Source: Desulfobacula sp. (GTDB lineage Bacteria; Desulfobacterota; Desulfobacteria; Desulfobacterales; Desulfobacteraceae). Taken from it: 64,000 nucleotides of DNA. A model generated the notes under the pieces. That model was not told where the DNA came from. It searched no databases and saw only the letters and a list, made by a program, of their open reading frames with translations. The stretch lies in the NCBI GenBank assembly GCA_023701135.1, contig JAMPXP010000011.1, forward strand, positions 62,001 through 126,000. Reading direction: 5' to 3'. Made by a program: the position numbers and the translations under genes. Every line of letters begins with the position of its first letter. The first letter of the stretch is position 1. This document shows positions 29,073-37,900 of the stretch, one piece after another.

Positions 29073-30626
29073 GTGGGATTTGAAATAACCAAAGAAACCT
29101 ATGCCGGCAGTATCAAGGGAATCACCATTGGAAAAGGTGATCGAGCCGTTACCGTCGGCGGCCAGACCAGTTATCCGTTTTATCAGTTTGAAGGGAAAAT
29201 GCCCCATAAACCCATTATTGCAATGGAAATCTGGGATATTGTTCCGGAAGATTGGGCAGAAGCAGCAAAAGCACCTTTTAAAGATGTTTATTCAGACCCG
29301 GCTGCCTGGGCCAAAAAATGCGTGGAAGAATTTGGTGCTCAGGCCATTGTTCTCCAGCTCAAAAGCACGGATCCCAACGACAAGGATGCTAGCCCCGAGT
29401 CAGCAGCAGCCACCGTAAAAAAGGTTTTGGAAGCCATCAAGGTTCCCCTCATTGTCTGGGGTTGTGCAGTGCCGGCAAAAGACGGGGAAGTCCTGAAAAA
29501 AGTTTGCGAAGCCTGCCAGGGTGAAAATCTCATCGTAGGCCCGGTGGAAGAAAAGAACTATAAGGGAATCGGTGCGGCCGCCATGGGATATGGGCATACC
29601 GTGATTTCCTCTTCCCCCATTGACGTCAACCTTGCCAAACAGGTCAATATCCTTCTTGAAAACCTGGGCGTTTCCCTGGACAAGGTCATTGTGGACCCCA
29701 CCACAGGCGGTCTCGGCTACGGTCTTGAATATTCCTATTCCGTCATGGAGCGCCTCACCATGGCCGCCATGACCCAGGGCGACGACAAACTTCAGAATCC
29801 CATGATCAACAACCTGGGCAACGAAGTCTGGAAATGCAAAGAAGCCAAACAGACGGTTGCGGACGCCCCGGAACTGGGTGACCCCGAGAGACGGGCCATC
29901 CTCATGGAAGCTGTAGGCGCGGTGTCTTACCTTGTGGCCGGTTCCAGCATCCTGATCATGCGCCACCCTGAATCCATCAAACTTGCCAAAGCGTTCATTG
30001 ATCTTGCCTATGTCGGCGGTTCCGCCAAGGATGTGGCTCCCATCAAAAAACGGATGGATGATGTGGACATTGATTTTGCCGCCATGGCAAAGGCCCCGGA
30101 TCTGACCATTGCAGAAGAGAAAAAACCTGCCCCGGCCAAGGCTGCTGCACCGGCTGCCAAAGAAGCCCCGAAAGCGGCTGCACCGGCTGCTAAAGCGGCC
30201 GCCCCCAAAGCTGAAACGGCCCCGGCACCCAAAGCCGCAGCACCGGCTGCTCCGGCCCTAGACCCGGCTGCCGAGGCAAAGGCAAAAGCAGAGGCCGATG
30301 CTAAAGCCAAGGCCGACGCCGAAGCAAAGGTAAAAGCCGATTCGGACGCAAAAGCCAAAGCAGAGGCCGATGCTAAAGCGAAAGCGGACGCTGATGCAAA
30401 AGCCAAAGCTGATGCTGAAAAGAAAGCTGAAAAAGACGCTGCTTCCAAAAGGGATGCTGAAGAACAGGCCCTTAAGGAAAAACGAGCCGCAGAAAGAGAA
30501 AAAGCTGCTGCTGAAAAAGCCGCCTCACCAAAAACTGAAATTAAAAAGACTCCTGCGAAATTCAATAAATCCATGCTGGATAATATTATTGATGATCTCA
30601 ACAGGATTCACAAACGGGCAAGTTAA
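29073..30626 (+). CDS. acsD: AcsD, corrinoid iron-sulfur protein small subunit, with a long Ala/Lys/Glu-rich C-terminal extension
   Basis: Small subunit of the corrinoid Fe-S protein, which carries the methyl group between methyl-THF and acetyl-CoA synthase. The conserved TIM-barrel domain spans about residues 1-345 (VDPTTGGLGYGLEYSYSVMERL is the best-known block, given here in two parts: VDPTTGGLGYG and LEYSYSVMERL). Start GTG at 29073, seven bases or so after AGGAGGT. From residue 349 a tail of about 170 residues follows: Ala/Pro/Lys (351-399), an ADAKAK-type repeat likely to be a long helix (400-490), then a short conserved-looking end, MLDNIIDDLNRIHK. The family normally ends near residue 310-330. 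First gene of the acs operon, 77 bases before acsA. Confidence 0.93.
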   Translation: MGFEITKETYAGSIKGITIGKGDRAVTVGGQTSYPFYQFEGKMPHKPIIAMEIWDIVPEDWAEAAKAPFKDVYSDPAAWAKKCVEEFGAQAIVLQLKSTDPNDKDASPESAAATVKKVLEAIKVPLIVWGCAVPAKDGEVLKKVCEACQGENLIVGPVEEKNYKGIGAAAMGYGHTVISSSPIDVNLAKQVNILLENLGVSLDKVIVDPTTGGLGYGLEYSYSVMERLTMAAMTQGDDKLQNPMINNLGNEVWKCKEAKQTVADAPELGDPERRAILMEAVGAVSYLVAGSSILIMRHPESIKLAKAFIDLAYVGGSAKDVAPIKKRMDDVDIDFAAMAKAPDLTIAEEKKPAPAKAAAPAAKEAPKAAAPAAKAAAPKAETAPAPKAAAPAAPALDPAAEAKAKAEADAKAKADAEAKVKADSDAKAKAEADAKAKADADAKAKADAEKKAEKDAASKRDAEEQALKEKRAAEREKAAAEKAASPKTEIKKTPAKFNKSMLDNIIDDLNRIHKRAS

Positions 30627-30703
30627 TTGCAACATATTGTCCGACCCGGGTTTTCCGAGCCGAACAATCAATTTTTATATATAATCAGGAGGAGGAACCT
30701 CTA

Positions 30704-32725
30704 ATGGTAGAAAAAGTAGATAAGGAAGCCAAAGAAGCTAAATTGGCTGATCCAATAGAAGCGTCTGTTGATAAAGCAACCCAGCAGATGATCATCCGTT
30801 CCCATAAACTCGGAATTGAAACGGTGTTTGACCGGGCCGTTGCAATGAAACCATGCAATATCGGACTACAGGGAACCTGCTGCAAAAACTGTGCAATGGG
30901 ACCCTGCAGGCTCCCGCTTCCAAAAGGTGGAATTGAAGGTGAAGATACGAGAAAAGGCCTTTGCGGTGCCACCGCCAATACCATTGCAGCCAGAAACTTT
31001 GCCCGGATGATCGCAGGCGGCGCAGCTGCCCACTCCGACCATGGCAGAAGCGTTGCCGAAGTATTTTACGCGGCTGCCAACAAACTGACCAATGACTATA
31101 AAATCAAAGATCCGATAAAACTTTTATCCATCGCACCGCATTATGGTGTGGAGACCAAGGTTGAAGTTGACGGTGAAATGGTTGACAGAGACATTGACGA
31201 GATTGCTGTTGAGCTTGCTGATATCGCCTTGGCTGAATGGGGTAAAACCGGGAGCACAACTCTTGTACCAAAGCGATTCCCCCAGGTCAGATATGACCTG
31301 TGGAAAAAGTTAGGGGTTCTTCCCAGGAATATCGACAGAGAGATTGTTGATATCATGCACAGAACCCACATCGGGGTTGACCAGGATTACAAAAATCTCA
31401 TGAAACAGGGTGCCCGTTGTGCTCTAGCAGACTTGAGCGGTTCCTGGCTTGCAACCGAACTTCAGGATGTTTTGTTTGGTACTCCGTCTCCTTTGATTTC
31501 AGAAGCAAACCTTGGTGTCATGAAAAAGGACCACGTCAACATTATTGTCCACGGTCATGAACCGATCCTTTCTGAAATGATTGTCGCAGCATCCCAGTCC
31601 GCTGAAATGGTTGAACTTGCCCATAAAGTCGGAGCAAAGGGCATTCAGTTGAGTGGTATCTGCTGTACGGCCAACGAAGTGCTCCAGAGACACGGGGTCC
31701 CCAATGCAGGTAATTTTCTACAGCAGGAACTGGCCATTATCACCGGTGCGTGTGATGCAATGGTTGTTGACGTTCAGTGTGTATTTCAGAACCTTGCCAA
31801 CGTGGCCAAATGCTTCCATACCAAACTGATCACCACCCACCCCATGGCCAAGATGGAACAGTCCAATGTTCTTCACATTGAATTTGATGAGCATCATGCC
31901 ATGGAAGATGCCTTACGAATTGTAACCATGGCCGTTGAGAATTTTAAGAATCGCGATGCAGAGGTTCAAATTCCGGCAGAAAAACAAACTCAGGTCGCGG
32001 GCTTCTCCGTAGAATCTGTAAAATATCACCTTGGCGGAACGTTCAGAGGCACCTACTATACACTTAATGACAATATCATCAATGGCCGTATCCGTGGGGT
32101 CGCCGCTGTCGTTGGCTGTAACAACGCCAGACAACAGCACAACAATGCCCACCTGACGGTTATTAAAGAACTCATTAAAAATGATGTTATTGTTCTCACA
32201 ACAGGTTGCGGTGGTATTACTGCTGCCATGGCCGGTCTTCTTCAGCCGGATTCAGCCGCTGCATATTGCGGCCCTGGATTGGCGGAAATCTGTGAAGTTG
32301 TGGGTATCCCACCGGTTCTCCACATGGGCTCCTGCGTCGATAACTCCCGGATTCTACATGCAGCCATCGAGGTTGTGAATGCAGGCGGTATGGGTAAAGA
32401 TCTCTGTGACTGGCCGGTAGCCGGCTCCGCCCCTGAGTGGATGAGTGAAAAAGCCATTTCCATTGGTCAGTATGTTGTCTGCAGCGGTATTTACACAGTA
32501 TTCGGCGGTCATCTCCCCATCGAAGGCGCCCCTGTGTTCAAAGAATACCTGAATTCAGGAATGGAAGCACTCTATGGCGGTATGTGGGCGATTGAGGCTG
32601 ACCCCATCAAGCATGCCCATTTGATGATTGCCCATATCGATAAAAAGAGAAAAGAGCTGGGTATTGATAAGGCAAGGGAAAGAGTTCTGATGGATATGGC
32701 TGACCGCCAGGCACTGGAAGGCTAA
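30704..32725 (+). CDS. acsA: AcsA/CooS, Ni-containing CO dehydrogenase catalytic subunit
   Basis: Interconverts CO2 and CO at the Ni-Fe-S C-cluster and passes CO to AcsB. 673 residues. The N-terminal cysteines for the B and D clusters read LQGTCCKNCAMGPCRLP. Further conserved blocks are GICCTANEVLQRHG, VVGCNNAR, TTGCGG and HMGSCVDNSR, which supply C-cluster ligands. AGGAGGA precedes the ATG. Its place between acsD and acsB identifies it as the CODH of the CODH/ACS complex rather than a free-standing CooS. Confidence 0.97.
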   Translation: MVEKVDKEAKEAKLADPIEASVDKATQQMIIRSHKLGIETVFDRAVAMKPCNIGLQGTCCKNCAMGPCRLPLPKGGIEGEDTRKGLCGATANTIAARNFARMIAGGAAAHSDHGRSVAEVFYAAANKLTNDYKIKDPIKLLSIAPHYGVETKVEVDGEMVDRDIDEIAVELADIALAEWGKTGSTTLVPKRFPQVRYDLWKKLGVLPRNIDREIVDIMHRTHIGVDQDYKNLMKQGARCALADLSGSWLATELQDVLFGTPSPLISEANLGVMKKDHVNIIVHGHEPILSEMIVAASQSAEMVELAHKVGAKGIQLSGICCTANEVLQRHGVPNAGNFLQQELAIITGACDAMVVDVQCVFQNLANVAKCFHTKLITTHPMAKMEQSNVLHIEFDEHHAMEDALRIVTMAVENFKNRDAEVQIPAEKQTQVAGFSVESVKYHLGGTFRGTYYTLNDNIINGRIRGVAAVVGCNNARQQHNNAHLTVIKELIKNDVIVLTTGCGGITAAMAGLLQPDSAAAYCGPGLAEICEVVGIPPVLHMGSCVDNSRILHAAIEVVNAGGMGKDLCDWPVAGSAPEWMSEKAISIGQYVVCSGIYTVFGGHLPIEGAPVFKEYLNSGMEALYGGMWAIEADPIKHAHLMIAHIDKKRKELGIDKARERVLMDMADRQALEG

Positions 32726-32783
32726 CTCCCTTGGTGAATAGAATACATAATACAATAAATCCTCAACGAAGGAGGAACTTAAT

Positions 32784-34997
32784 ATGTCAAAATTGATCGC
32801 ATTTGCTGCCATTCAGGGTGGATACAAAGTTGTTGCCCAGGTTGAAGGTGAACTGGAAAGAGCACTTCAGACCTATGATGCCAGCACGAAAGTCGGCTTC
32901 CCGAATACAGCATACTATCTGCCGGTTATCTATTCTTTGACCGGTCTTAAATGTGAAACCCTGGAAGATCTAAAAAAGCCCATGGCCTTTGCCCGTGGCC
33001 TTCTTCCCCCCCATATCAGGCTGAAAAACTGGCTTCCGTACCTGGGGCCCCTACTGGACGCCGGTATGGCCGGTATCATTTCCTATGAAGTAAAAGAGGC
33101 CCTGAGATATCTGAATGACCCGGATTTCTACATTGCCCAGGAAGACCCAGATGTTGAAAACGGTAAGCTTTGGGTGGGCGCAGCCGATGACACCATTTTA
33201 AGAAAAAGAGGGGTTGAATTTGTGGACGGTTCCGCCCCCGGTTTCGCCGCCATGGTCGGTGCCGCTCCCAACAAAGAGATTGCCAAGATGATTGTGGAAG
33301 ACTACCAGAAACGGTCCCTTTACATTTTCTGCGCCGCCAACCACAACGGCAAGACCCTGATCCAGCAGTGCCTGGACGCCGGCATGCAGATCGGCTGGAA
33401 TACCCGTATCGTGCCCTTTGGGCCGGACATCTCCTCGGCCGTCTTTGCCCTCGGCTTTGCCAACAGGGCAGCCATGGCCTTTGGCGGTGTAAAACCGGGT
33501 GATTATAAGACCATCCTGAAATACAATAAAGACAGGGTCTTTGCCTTTGTTAACGCCCTGGGCGACGTCGGCACCGAATGGGGTGTTGCCGCCGCCGGTT
33601 GCGTCAACTGGGGATTCCCGACCATTGCCGACACACCGATTCCCGAGATCCTGCCGACGGGTATCTGTACCTATGAGCATGTTGTGGCCCCGGTTGCCCA
33701 TGCCGACATGGTTCAGAAATCCGTAGAAGTCAGGGGCCTCAAGGTCCAGGTGGCCAATATCGAGATCCCCTGTGCATTCGGTCCGGCCTATGAGGGTGAA
33801 CGGGTTCGCGGGGCAGATCTTTATGCACAGTGCGGCGGTGGTAAGACCCAGTGCACCGAGCTTGTAAAAATGGCTGACATGAACGCCATTGAAGACGGCA
33901 AGGTCACCATTGTCGGTCCGGATCTTGCCGGTATTAAAGAAGGCGGAACCTTCAACCTGGGTATTTTTGTACAGGTTGCCGGCCGTGAATTCCAGGAAGA
34001 TTTCGAACCCATCATGGAACGCCAGATCCATCACCTGATCAATTATATTCAGGGTATCATGCATATCGGACAAAGGGATATCTCCTGGATCCGTATCAGT
34101 AAGGCCGCCATTGAAAAAGGCTTTACCCTGAAGGATATCGGCGTGGTTCTCCATGCCAAATTCCACCAGGATTTCACCAAGATCATTGATAAAGTTCAGG
34201 TGACCCTCTATACCAACAAAGAAGATGTGGATAAAATGACGGCCACCGCCAGAGCCAACTACCAGACACGTGATGCACGCGTGGACAAGATGACCGATGA
34301 GGATGTGGAGACCTATTATTCCTGTACTCTCTGTCAGTCCTTCGCCCCCAGCCATGTCTGTACGGTCAGTCCGGAAAGAACGGGACTCTGCGGCGCCTAC
34401 AACTGGATGGACTGCAAGGCCTCCTATGAAATCAATCCCACCGGGCCCAACCAGCCCATTCAAAAAGGCGAATGCATTGACCCGAAACTGGGCCAGTGGA
34501 AAGGCGTCAATGATTTTATATATAAAGCCTCCAGAGGCGCTGTAACCCATTACAATTTTTATTCCATGGTTCACGACCCCATGACCACCTGCGGCTGCTG
34601 CGAATGTATCGCCGCCATGCTGCCGGCCTGTAACGGGGTTATGACCGTCGGCCGTGACTATTCAGGGGATACCCCCTGCGGTATGAAATTCACGACCCTG
34701 GCCGGTGTTATGGGTGGCGGGGCTTCTTCTCCGGGTTTTGTGGGCCATTCCAAATACAATATCACCCAGGGAAAATTCCTTGTGGGCGATGGCGGGCTAT
34801 TAAGAATGGTCTGGATGCCCAAGCAGTTGAAGGAAGAATTAAAAGACAGGATCGTTGCCCGTGGAAAAGCCATGGGCATTCCGGACCTGTTTGACAAGAT
34901 TGCCGATGAAACCGTTGGCATCACCGAAGAAGAAATTCTTCCCTTCCTCCAGGAAAAAGGGCATCCGGCGCTTTCAATGGAGCCCCTTGTAGGATAA
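32784..34997 (+). CDS. acsB: AcsB, acetyl-CoA synthase (CODH/ACS alpha/beta subunit)
   Basis: Assembles or cleaves acetyl-CoA from CO, a methyl group and CoA at the Ni-Ni-[4Fe-4S] A-cluster. 737 residues, full bacterial length with the N-terminal CODH-binding domain. A-cluster cysteines are in YSCTLCQSFAPSHVC, then GLCGAYNWMDCKA, and in CGCCECIAAM with the following cysteine. AAGGAGGA precedes the ATG. It is 58 bases after acsA and 88 before acsC, the latter gap carrying a strong hairpin. Confidence 0.98.
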   Translation: MSKLIAFAAIQGGYKVVAQVEGELERALQTYDASTKVGFPNTAYYLPVIYSLTGLKCETLEDLKKPMAFARGLLPPHIRLKNWLPYLGPLLDAGMAGIISYEVKEALRYLNDPDFYIAQEDPDVENGKLWVGAADDTILRKRGVEFVDGSAPGFAAMVGAAPNKEIAKMIVEDYQKRSLYIFCAANHNGKTLIQQCLDAGMQIGWNTRIVPFGPDISSAVFALGFANRAAMAFGGVKPGDYKTILKYNKDRVFAFVNALGDVGTEWGVAAAGCVNWGFPTIADTPIPEILPTGICTYEHVVAPVAHADMVQKSVEVRGLKVQVANIEIPCAFGPAYEGERVRGADLYAQCGGGKTQCTELVKMADMNAIEDGKVTIVGPDLAGIKEGGTFNLGIFVQVAGREFQEDFEPIMERQIHHLINYIQGIMHIGQRDISWIRISKAAIEKGFTLKDIGVVLHAKFHQDFTKIIDKVQVTLYTNKEDVDKMTATARANYQTRDARVDKMTDEDVETYYSCTLCQSFAPSHVCTVSPERTGLCGAYNWMDCKASYEINPTGPNQPIQKGECIDPKLGQWKGVNDFIYKASRGAVTHYNFYSMVHDPMTTCGCCECIAAMLPACNGVMTVGRDYSGDTPCGMKFTTLAGVMGGGASSPGFVGHSKYNITQGKFLVGDGGLLRMVWMPKQLKEELKDRIVARGKAMGIPDLFDKIADETVGITEEEILPFLQEKGHPALSMEPLVG

Positions 34998-35010
34998 TAA
35001 CTTAACAGAA

Positions 35011-35053
35011 AGGCCCGGCGGCGGATCACACCAGATTAAAAACCGCCGGGCCT
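35011..35053 (+). other. Intercistronic hairpin between acsB and acsC
   Basis: An 11-bp perfect stem, AGGCCCGGCGG with CCGCCGGGCCT, with a 21-nt loop, and no T-run after it. It lies 14 bases after the acsB stop. It could set mRNA processing or partial termination within the operon. Confidence 0.6.
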
Positions 35054-35085
35054 CTACCATAAGGTTAAAACTTAAGGAGAAAAAA

Positions 35086-36426
35086 ATGGCATTAACCGGT
35101 ATACAGATATTCAAACTCCTCCCCAAAACAAACTGCAAGGAGTGCGGAGTCCCGACCTGTCTGGCCTTTGCAATGAATCTTGCATCGGGCAAGGCGGAAC
35201 TGGACAGTTGCCCCTATGTTTCCGACGAAGCAAAAGAGCAACTGGCTGAGGCCTCTGCTCCCCCCATCCGTCCCGTCAAACTGGGAAAAGGTGTCCGCCA
35301 GACCATGACAGGGGGAGAAACCGTTTTATACAGACATGAAAAAACATTTTTCAATCCCACAGTTCTTGCCGCCACGGTCTCTTCCGACATGGATGCCGCA
35401 AAACTGGATAAAACTCTCAAGATCTATAATGCCTTCCAGTATGAGAGGGTGGGCCTCAACCTAAGACCCGAACTGCTGGTGGTAAAGGATGCCGGAAACG
35501 GGGCAGCCGCCTTTGCCGCCGTTGCAGGCAAAATTGCCAAAGAATCCGAATTCAATCTGGTGCTCATGACGGAAAATATCGACGTCATGAAAGCCGGTGT
35601 TGAAGCCGCCGGATTCAAACGTCCGCTGCTCTACGCCGCAACAGCCGCCAATGTGGATGCCATGGGCGCCCTTGCCAAAGAAAACGATCTGCCTCTGGCT
35701 GTTAAAGCCGCTTCCGTCGACGCCCTCATCCCCCTGACCACCAAACTCACGGGCATGGGTCTCAAAGACCTGGTCATTGATCCGGGTTCACGGGAAATCA
35801 AACAGGCCCTTGAGGATCAAGTCGGCATTCGTCGTGCCGCCCTTAAAGCCGGTAACAAGGCCCTCGGGTTCCCGACCATCACCTTTCCCTGTGAAATGGC
35901 CTCCAACCTTGATATGGAAACCCTCATCGCCTCCATGTTTGTGGCCAAATACGGTGGAATTGTGGTATTGTCCGATTTTTCCACGGAATCCTTGTTCCCC
36001 CTCCTTCTGGAACGGCTGAATATTTTTACCGATCCCCAGAGGCCCATGACAGTGGTGGAAGGCATATTTGAAATCGGCAACCCCAATGAAAATTCACCGG
36101 TTTTGGTCACCACCAATTTTGCCCTGACCTATTTTATCGTATCAGGTGAAATCGAGGCCAGCAAGGTACCAGCCTGGCTCCTGGTCAAGGATTCAGAAGG
36201 CCTTTCCGTTTTGACGGCCTGGGCTGCCGGCAAATTCGGCGGCGATGATGTGGGTGCCTTTGTTAAAAAGAGCGGCATCATGGATAAGGTCAAACATAAA
36301 GAACTGATTATCCCGGGTTATGCGGCTGCCATTGCCGGTGATGTTGAAGAAGAGCTTCCCGGCTGGACCATTACGGTGGGACCCAGAGAAGCCGCTCACA
36401 TCCCAGCATTCCTGAAATCTCGGTAA
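35086..36426 (+). CDS. acsC: AcsC, corrinoid iron-sulfur protein large subunit
   Basis: Binds the cobamide and a [4Fe-4S] cluster that keeps cobalt reduced. 446 residues. The N-terminal cluster motif is TNCKECGVPTCLAFAMNLA with a fourth Cys in LDSCPYVSD. The middle is a TIM barrel and the C-terminal part is the B12-binding domain (GYAAAIAGDVEEELPGW). AAGGAG precedes the ATG. It pairs with AcsD and receives the methyl group from AcsE. Confidence 0.97.
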   Translation: MALTGIQIFKLLPKTNCKECGVPTCLAFAMNLASGKAELDSCPYVSDEAKEQLAEASAPPIRPVKLGKGVRQTMTGGETVLYRHEKTFFNPTVLAATVSSDMDAAKLDKTLKIYNAFQYERVGLNLRPELLVVKDAGNGAAAFAAVAGKIAKESEFNLVLMTENIDVMKAGVEAAGFKRPLLYAATAANVDAMGALAKENDLPLAVKAASVDALIPLTTKLTGMGLKDLVIDPGSREIKQALEDQVGIRRAALKAGNKALGFPTITFPCEMASNLDMETLIASMFVAKYGGIVVLSDFSTESLFPLLLERLNIFTDPQRPMTVVEGIFEIGNPNENSPVLVTTNFALTYFIVSGEIEASKVPAWLLVKDSEGLSVLTAWAAGKFGGDDVGAFVKKSGIMDKVKHKELIIPGYAAAIAGDVEEELPGWTITVGPREAAHIPAFLKSR

Positions 36427-36437
36427 ATTTTAAAAGC

Positions 36438-36459
36438 CGGGGCAGGCACACCTGCCCCG
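36438..36459 (+). other. Intercistronic hairpin between acsC and acsE
   Basis: A 9-bp stem, CGGGGCAGG with CCTGCCCCG, and a 4-nt loop CACA, 11 bases after acsC. No T-run follows, so it is more likely an mRNA-stability or processing element than a full terminator. Confidence 0.6.
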
Positions 36460-36498
36460 ACAACGCAATGTAACATATAATTATAAAAGGAAGAGAAT

Positions 36499-37404
36499 AT
36501 GATACTATTTGGTGAAAGTCTGAACGTCATTTCCAGGGTCATCGGAAAGGAATTCAAAGAGCCGGATCCAGCCAAACGTAATCCCAAACCCATTCAGGAA
36601 GAAGTTGTGCGGCAAAAAGAACTGGGCATGGATTATATCGACATCAACCTTGGTCCGGCAAAAAAATTCGGTACGGAATTAATGCCCTGGGTGGTTAATG
36701 TCGTCCAGGAAGCTGTCCCTGATATGCCCCTGCTTCTGGATACGTCCAACATTGATGCGATTGAAGCCGGGCTGAAGGTCATCAAACCGGCCTCCAAACC
36801 CCATATCATCAATTCCATCATGGCGCGGCCGGAACGGTACGAAAGAATGGTTCCCCTGGCAGCCCAATATGATGCGGATTTTGTGGCCCTCATGTGGGGA
36901 CCGGACGGTCTGCCCAGAGATGAGAACGAAAGAGCTGCCCTGGCCGTTGAGCTCATCTATTTTGCCAATGAAGCCGGAATCGCCAATGAAAGAATCTGGG
37001 TGGACGGCATTGTTACCCCTGTCAATATCCAGCAGCAACAGCTCATGAGCCTGATGAATTTTCAGATGATGATGGAAGAGATTGCCCCGGGTGCAAAATC
37101 CACCTGCGGCCTTTCCAATATCTCCAATGGCCCGCCCGAGCATCTCCGCGGCATCCTGAACCAAACCTATATGGTGATGCTGGAAAAATACGGTATGAAA
37201 GCCGTTATTTCAGATCCTTTGGACAAACAGCTCACTGCCATTGCCAAAGGCCAGCGCCAGGACATTGTGGACCTGATCTATGGCATGATGGATGGCAATG
37301 TGCCGGATATAAGCAGTCTCAGCAAGGAATTACAGGATTATGCCAAAACCTATAAAGTTATTATGGGTGAAACGCTTTATTCAGATTCATGGCTTGAGAT
37401 CTGA
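36499..37404 (+). CDS. acsE: AcsE, methyl-THF:corrinoid iron-sulfur protein methyltransferase
   Basis: Transfers the methyl group from methyl-THF to the Co(I) cobamide of AcsCD. 301 residues, a pterin-binding TIM barrel. GESLNVISRVIG at the N-terminus, MDYIDINLGPAKK, and the STCGLSNISNG block are the family signatures. AGGAAGAG precedes the ATG. It is longer than the Moorella enzyme by roughly 40 residues. Last gene before an intrinsic terminator. Confidence 0.94.
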   Translation: MILFGESLNVISRVIGKEFKEPDPAKRNPKPIQEEVVRQKELGMDYIDINLGPAKKFGTELMPWVVNVVQEAVPDMPLLLDTSNIDAIEAGLKVIKPASKPHIINSIMARPERYERMVPLAAQYDADFVALMWGPDGLPRDENERAALAVELIYFANEAGIANERIWVDGIVTPVNIQQQQLMSLMNFQMMMEEIAPGAKSTCGLSNISNGPPEHLRGILNQTYMVMLEKYGMKAVISDPLDKQLTAIAKGQRQDIVDLIYGMMDGNVPDISSLSKELQDYAKTYKVIMGETLYSDSWLEI

Positions 37405-37442
37405 TCTTTATCTGATTTAACCAACCTGAAATATACCACCTG

Positions 37443-37477
37443 AAAAGCTCCTGATCCGCTATGGTCAGGGGCTTTTT
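37443..37477 (+). terminator. Intrinsic terminator after acsE
   Basis: Stem AAAAGCTCCTGA with TCAGGGGCTTTT (one mismatch) followed by a T-rich tract TTTTTGTTTT. It lies 39 bases after acsE and marks the end of the main acs transcript; cooC beyond it may be read through or separately promoted. Confidence 0.85.
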
Positions 37478-37561
37478 GTTTTCCATTGTCATTTTTTGCC
37501 TTTCTTTTGTGGAAAATGAACTTATATTGGTTAAAGATAATTTCTGAGGAGGATGTATAAA

Positions 37562-37855
37562 TTGAGCAATCAGATTCAAAATACCTGGTATTATATCATC
37601 GTACAGAACCCGGAAGCAGGCGGGGAACAGTTTGTGGGGTATACGGATCAAAAAACCGGGAAGGCATTTATTCCTACCTTTAAAACAAAAGAGATTGCAC
37701 AGCAGTGTTTTCTGGTCATGCCCAAGGATATCATGAACCATAAATATGAAGTCCAGGCCATTATTCAGGAAGACCTGATGTCCCTGGCCCAACAGAATGG
37801 GTATGATATTTTTGTAATGGATGACAAAGGCCGTGTACTGGAAAAAATATCCTGA
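37562..37855 (+). CDS. Small conserved-looking protein of unknown function between acsE and cooC
   Basis: 97 residues from a TTG at 37562, chosen because GAGGAGG (37546-37552) lies nine bases before it; the ATG at 37553 is directly against that site. It is soluble, with no signal peptide, no cysteine motif except one Cys, and alternating beta-strand and helix character. Readable landmarks are NTWYYIIVQNPEAGG, KAFIPTFKTKEIAQQ and NGYDIFVMDDKGRVLEKI. I do not recognise a family. Position after the acsE terminator and 45 bases before cooC suggests a link to CODH maturation or regulation, but this is inference. Confidence 0.75.
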   Translation: MSNQIQNTWYYIIVQNPEAGGEQFVGYTDQKTGKAFIPTFKTKEIAQQCFLVMPKDIMNHKYEVQAIIQEDLMSLAQQNGYDIFVMDDKGRVLEKIS

Positions 37856-37900
37856 CGCCAAGGCAGGTCTTTTAAACGTTTAAATTGCAGGAGTCCTATT

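Noticed and set aside
30400-30560. Ala/Lys-rich acsD tail as a separate TolA-like gene or a frameshift
   Set aside because: It is in the same frame as AcsD with no stop between them, and the frame ends in an ordered-looking helix right before the gap to acsA.
33198-34574. 458-residue open frame on the minus strand
   Set aside because: Antisense to acsB, one of the surest genes in the window.
35011-35053. Hairpin after acsB as a full terminator
   Set aside because: No T-run follows, and acsC begins 33 bases later with the same pathway role.
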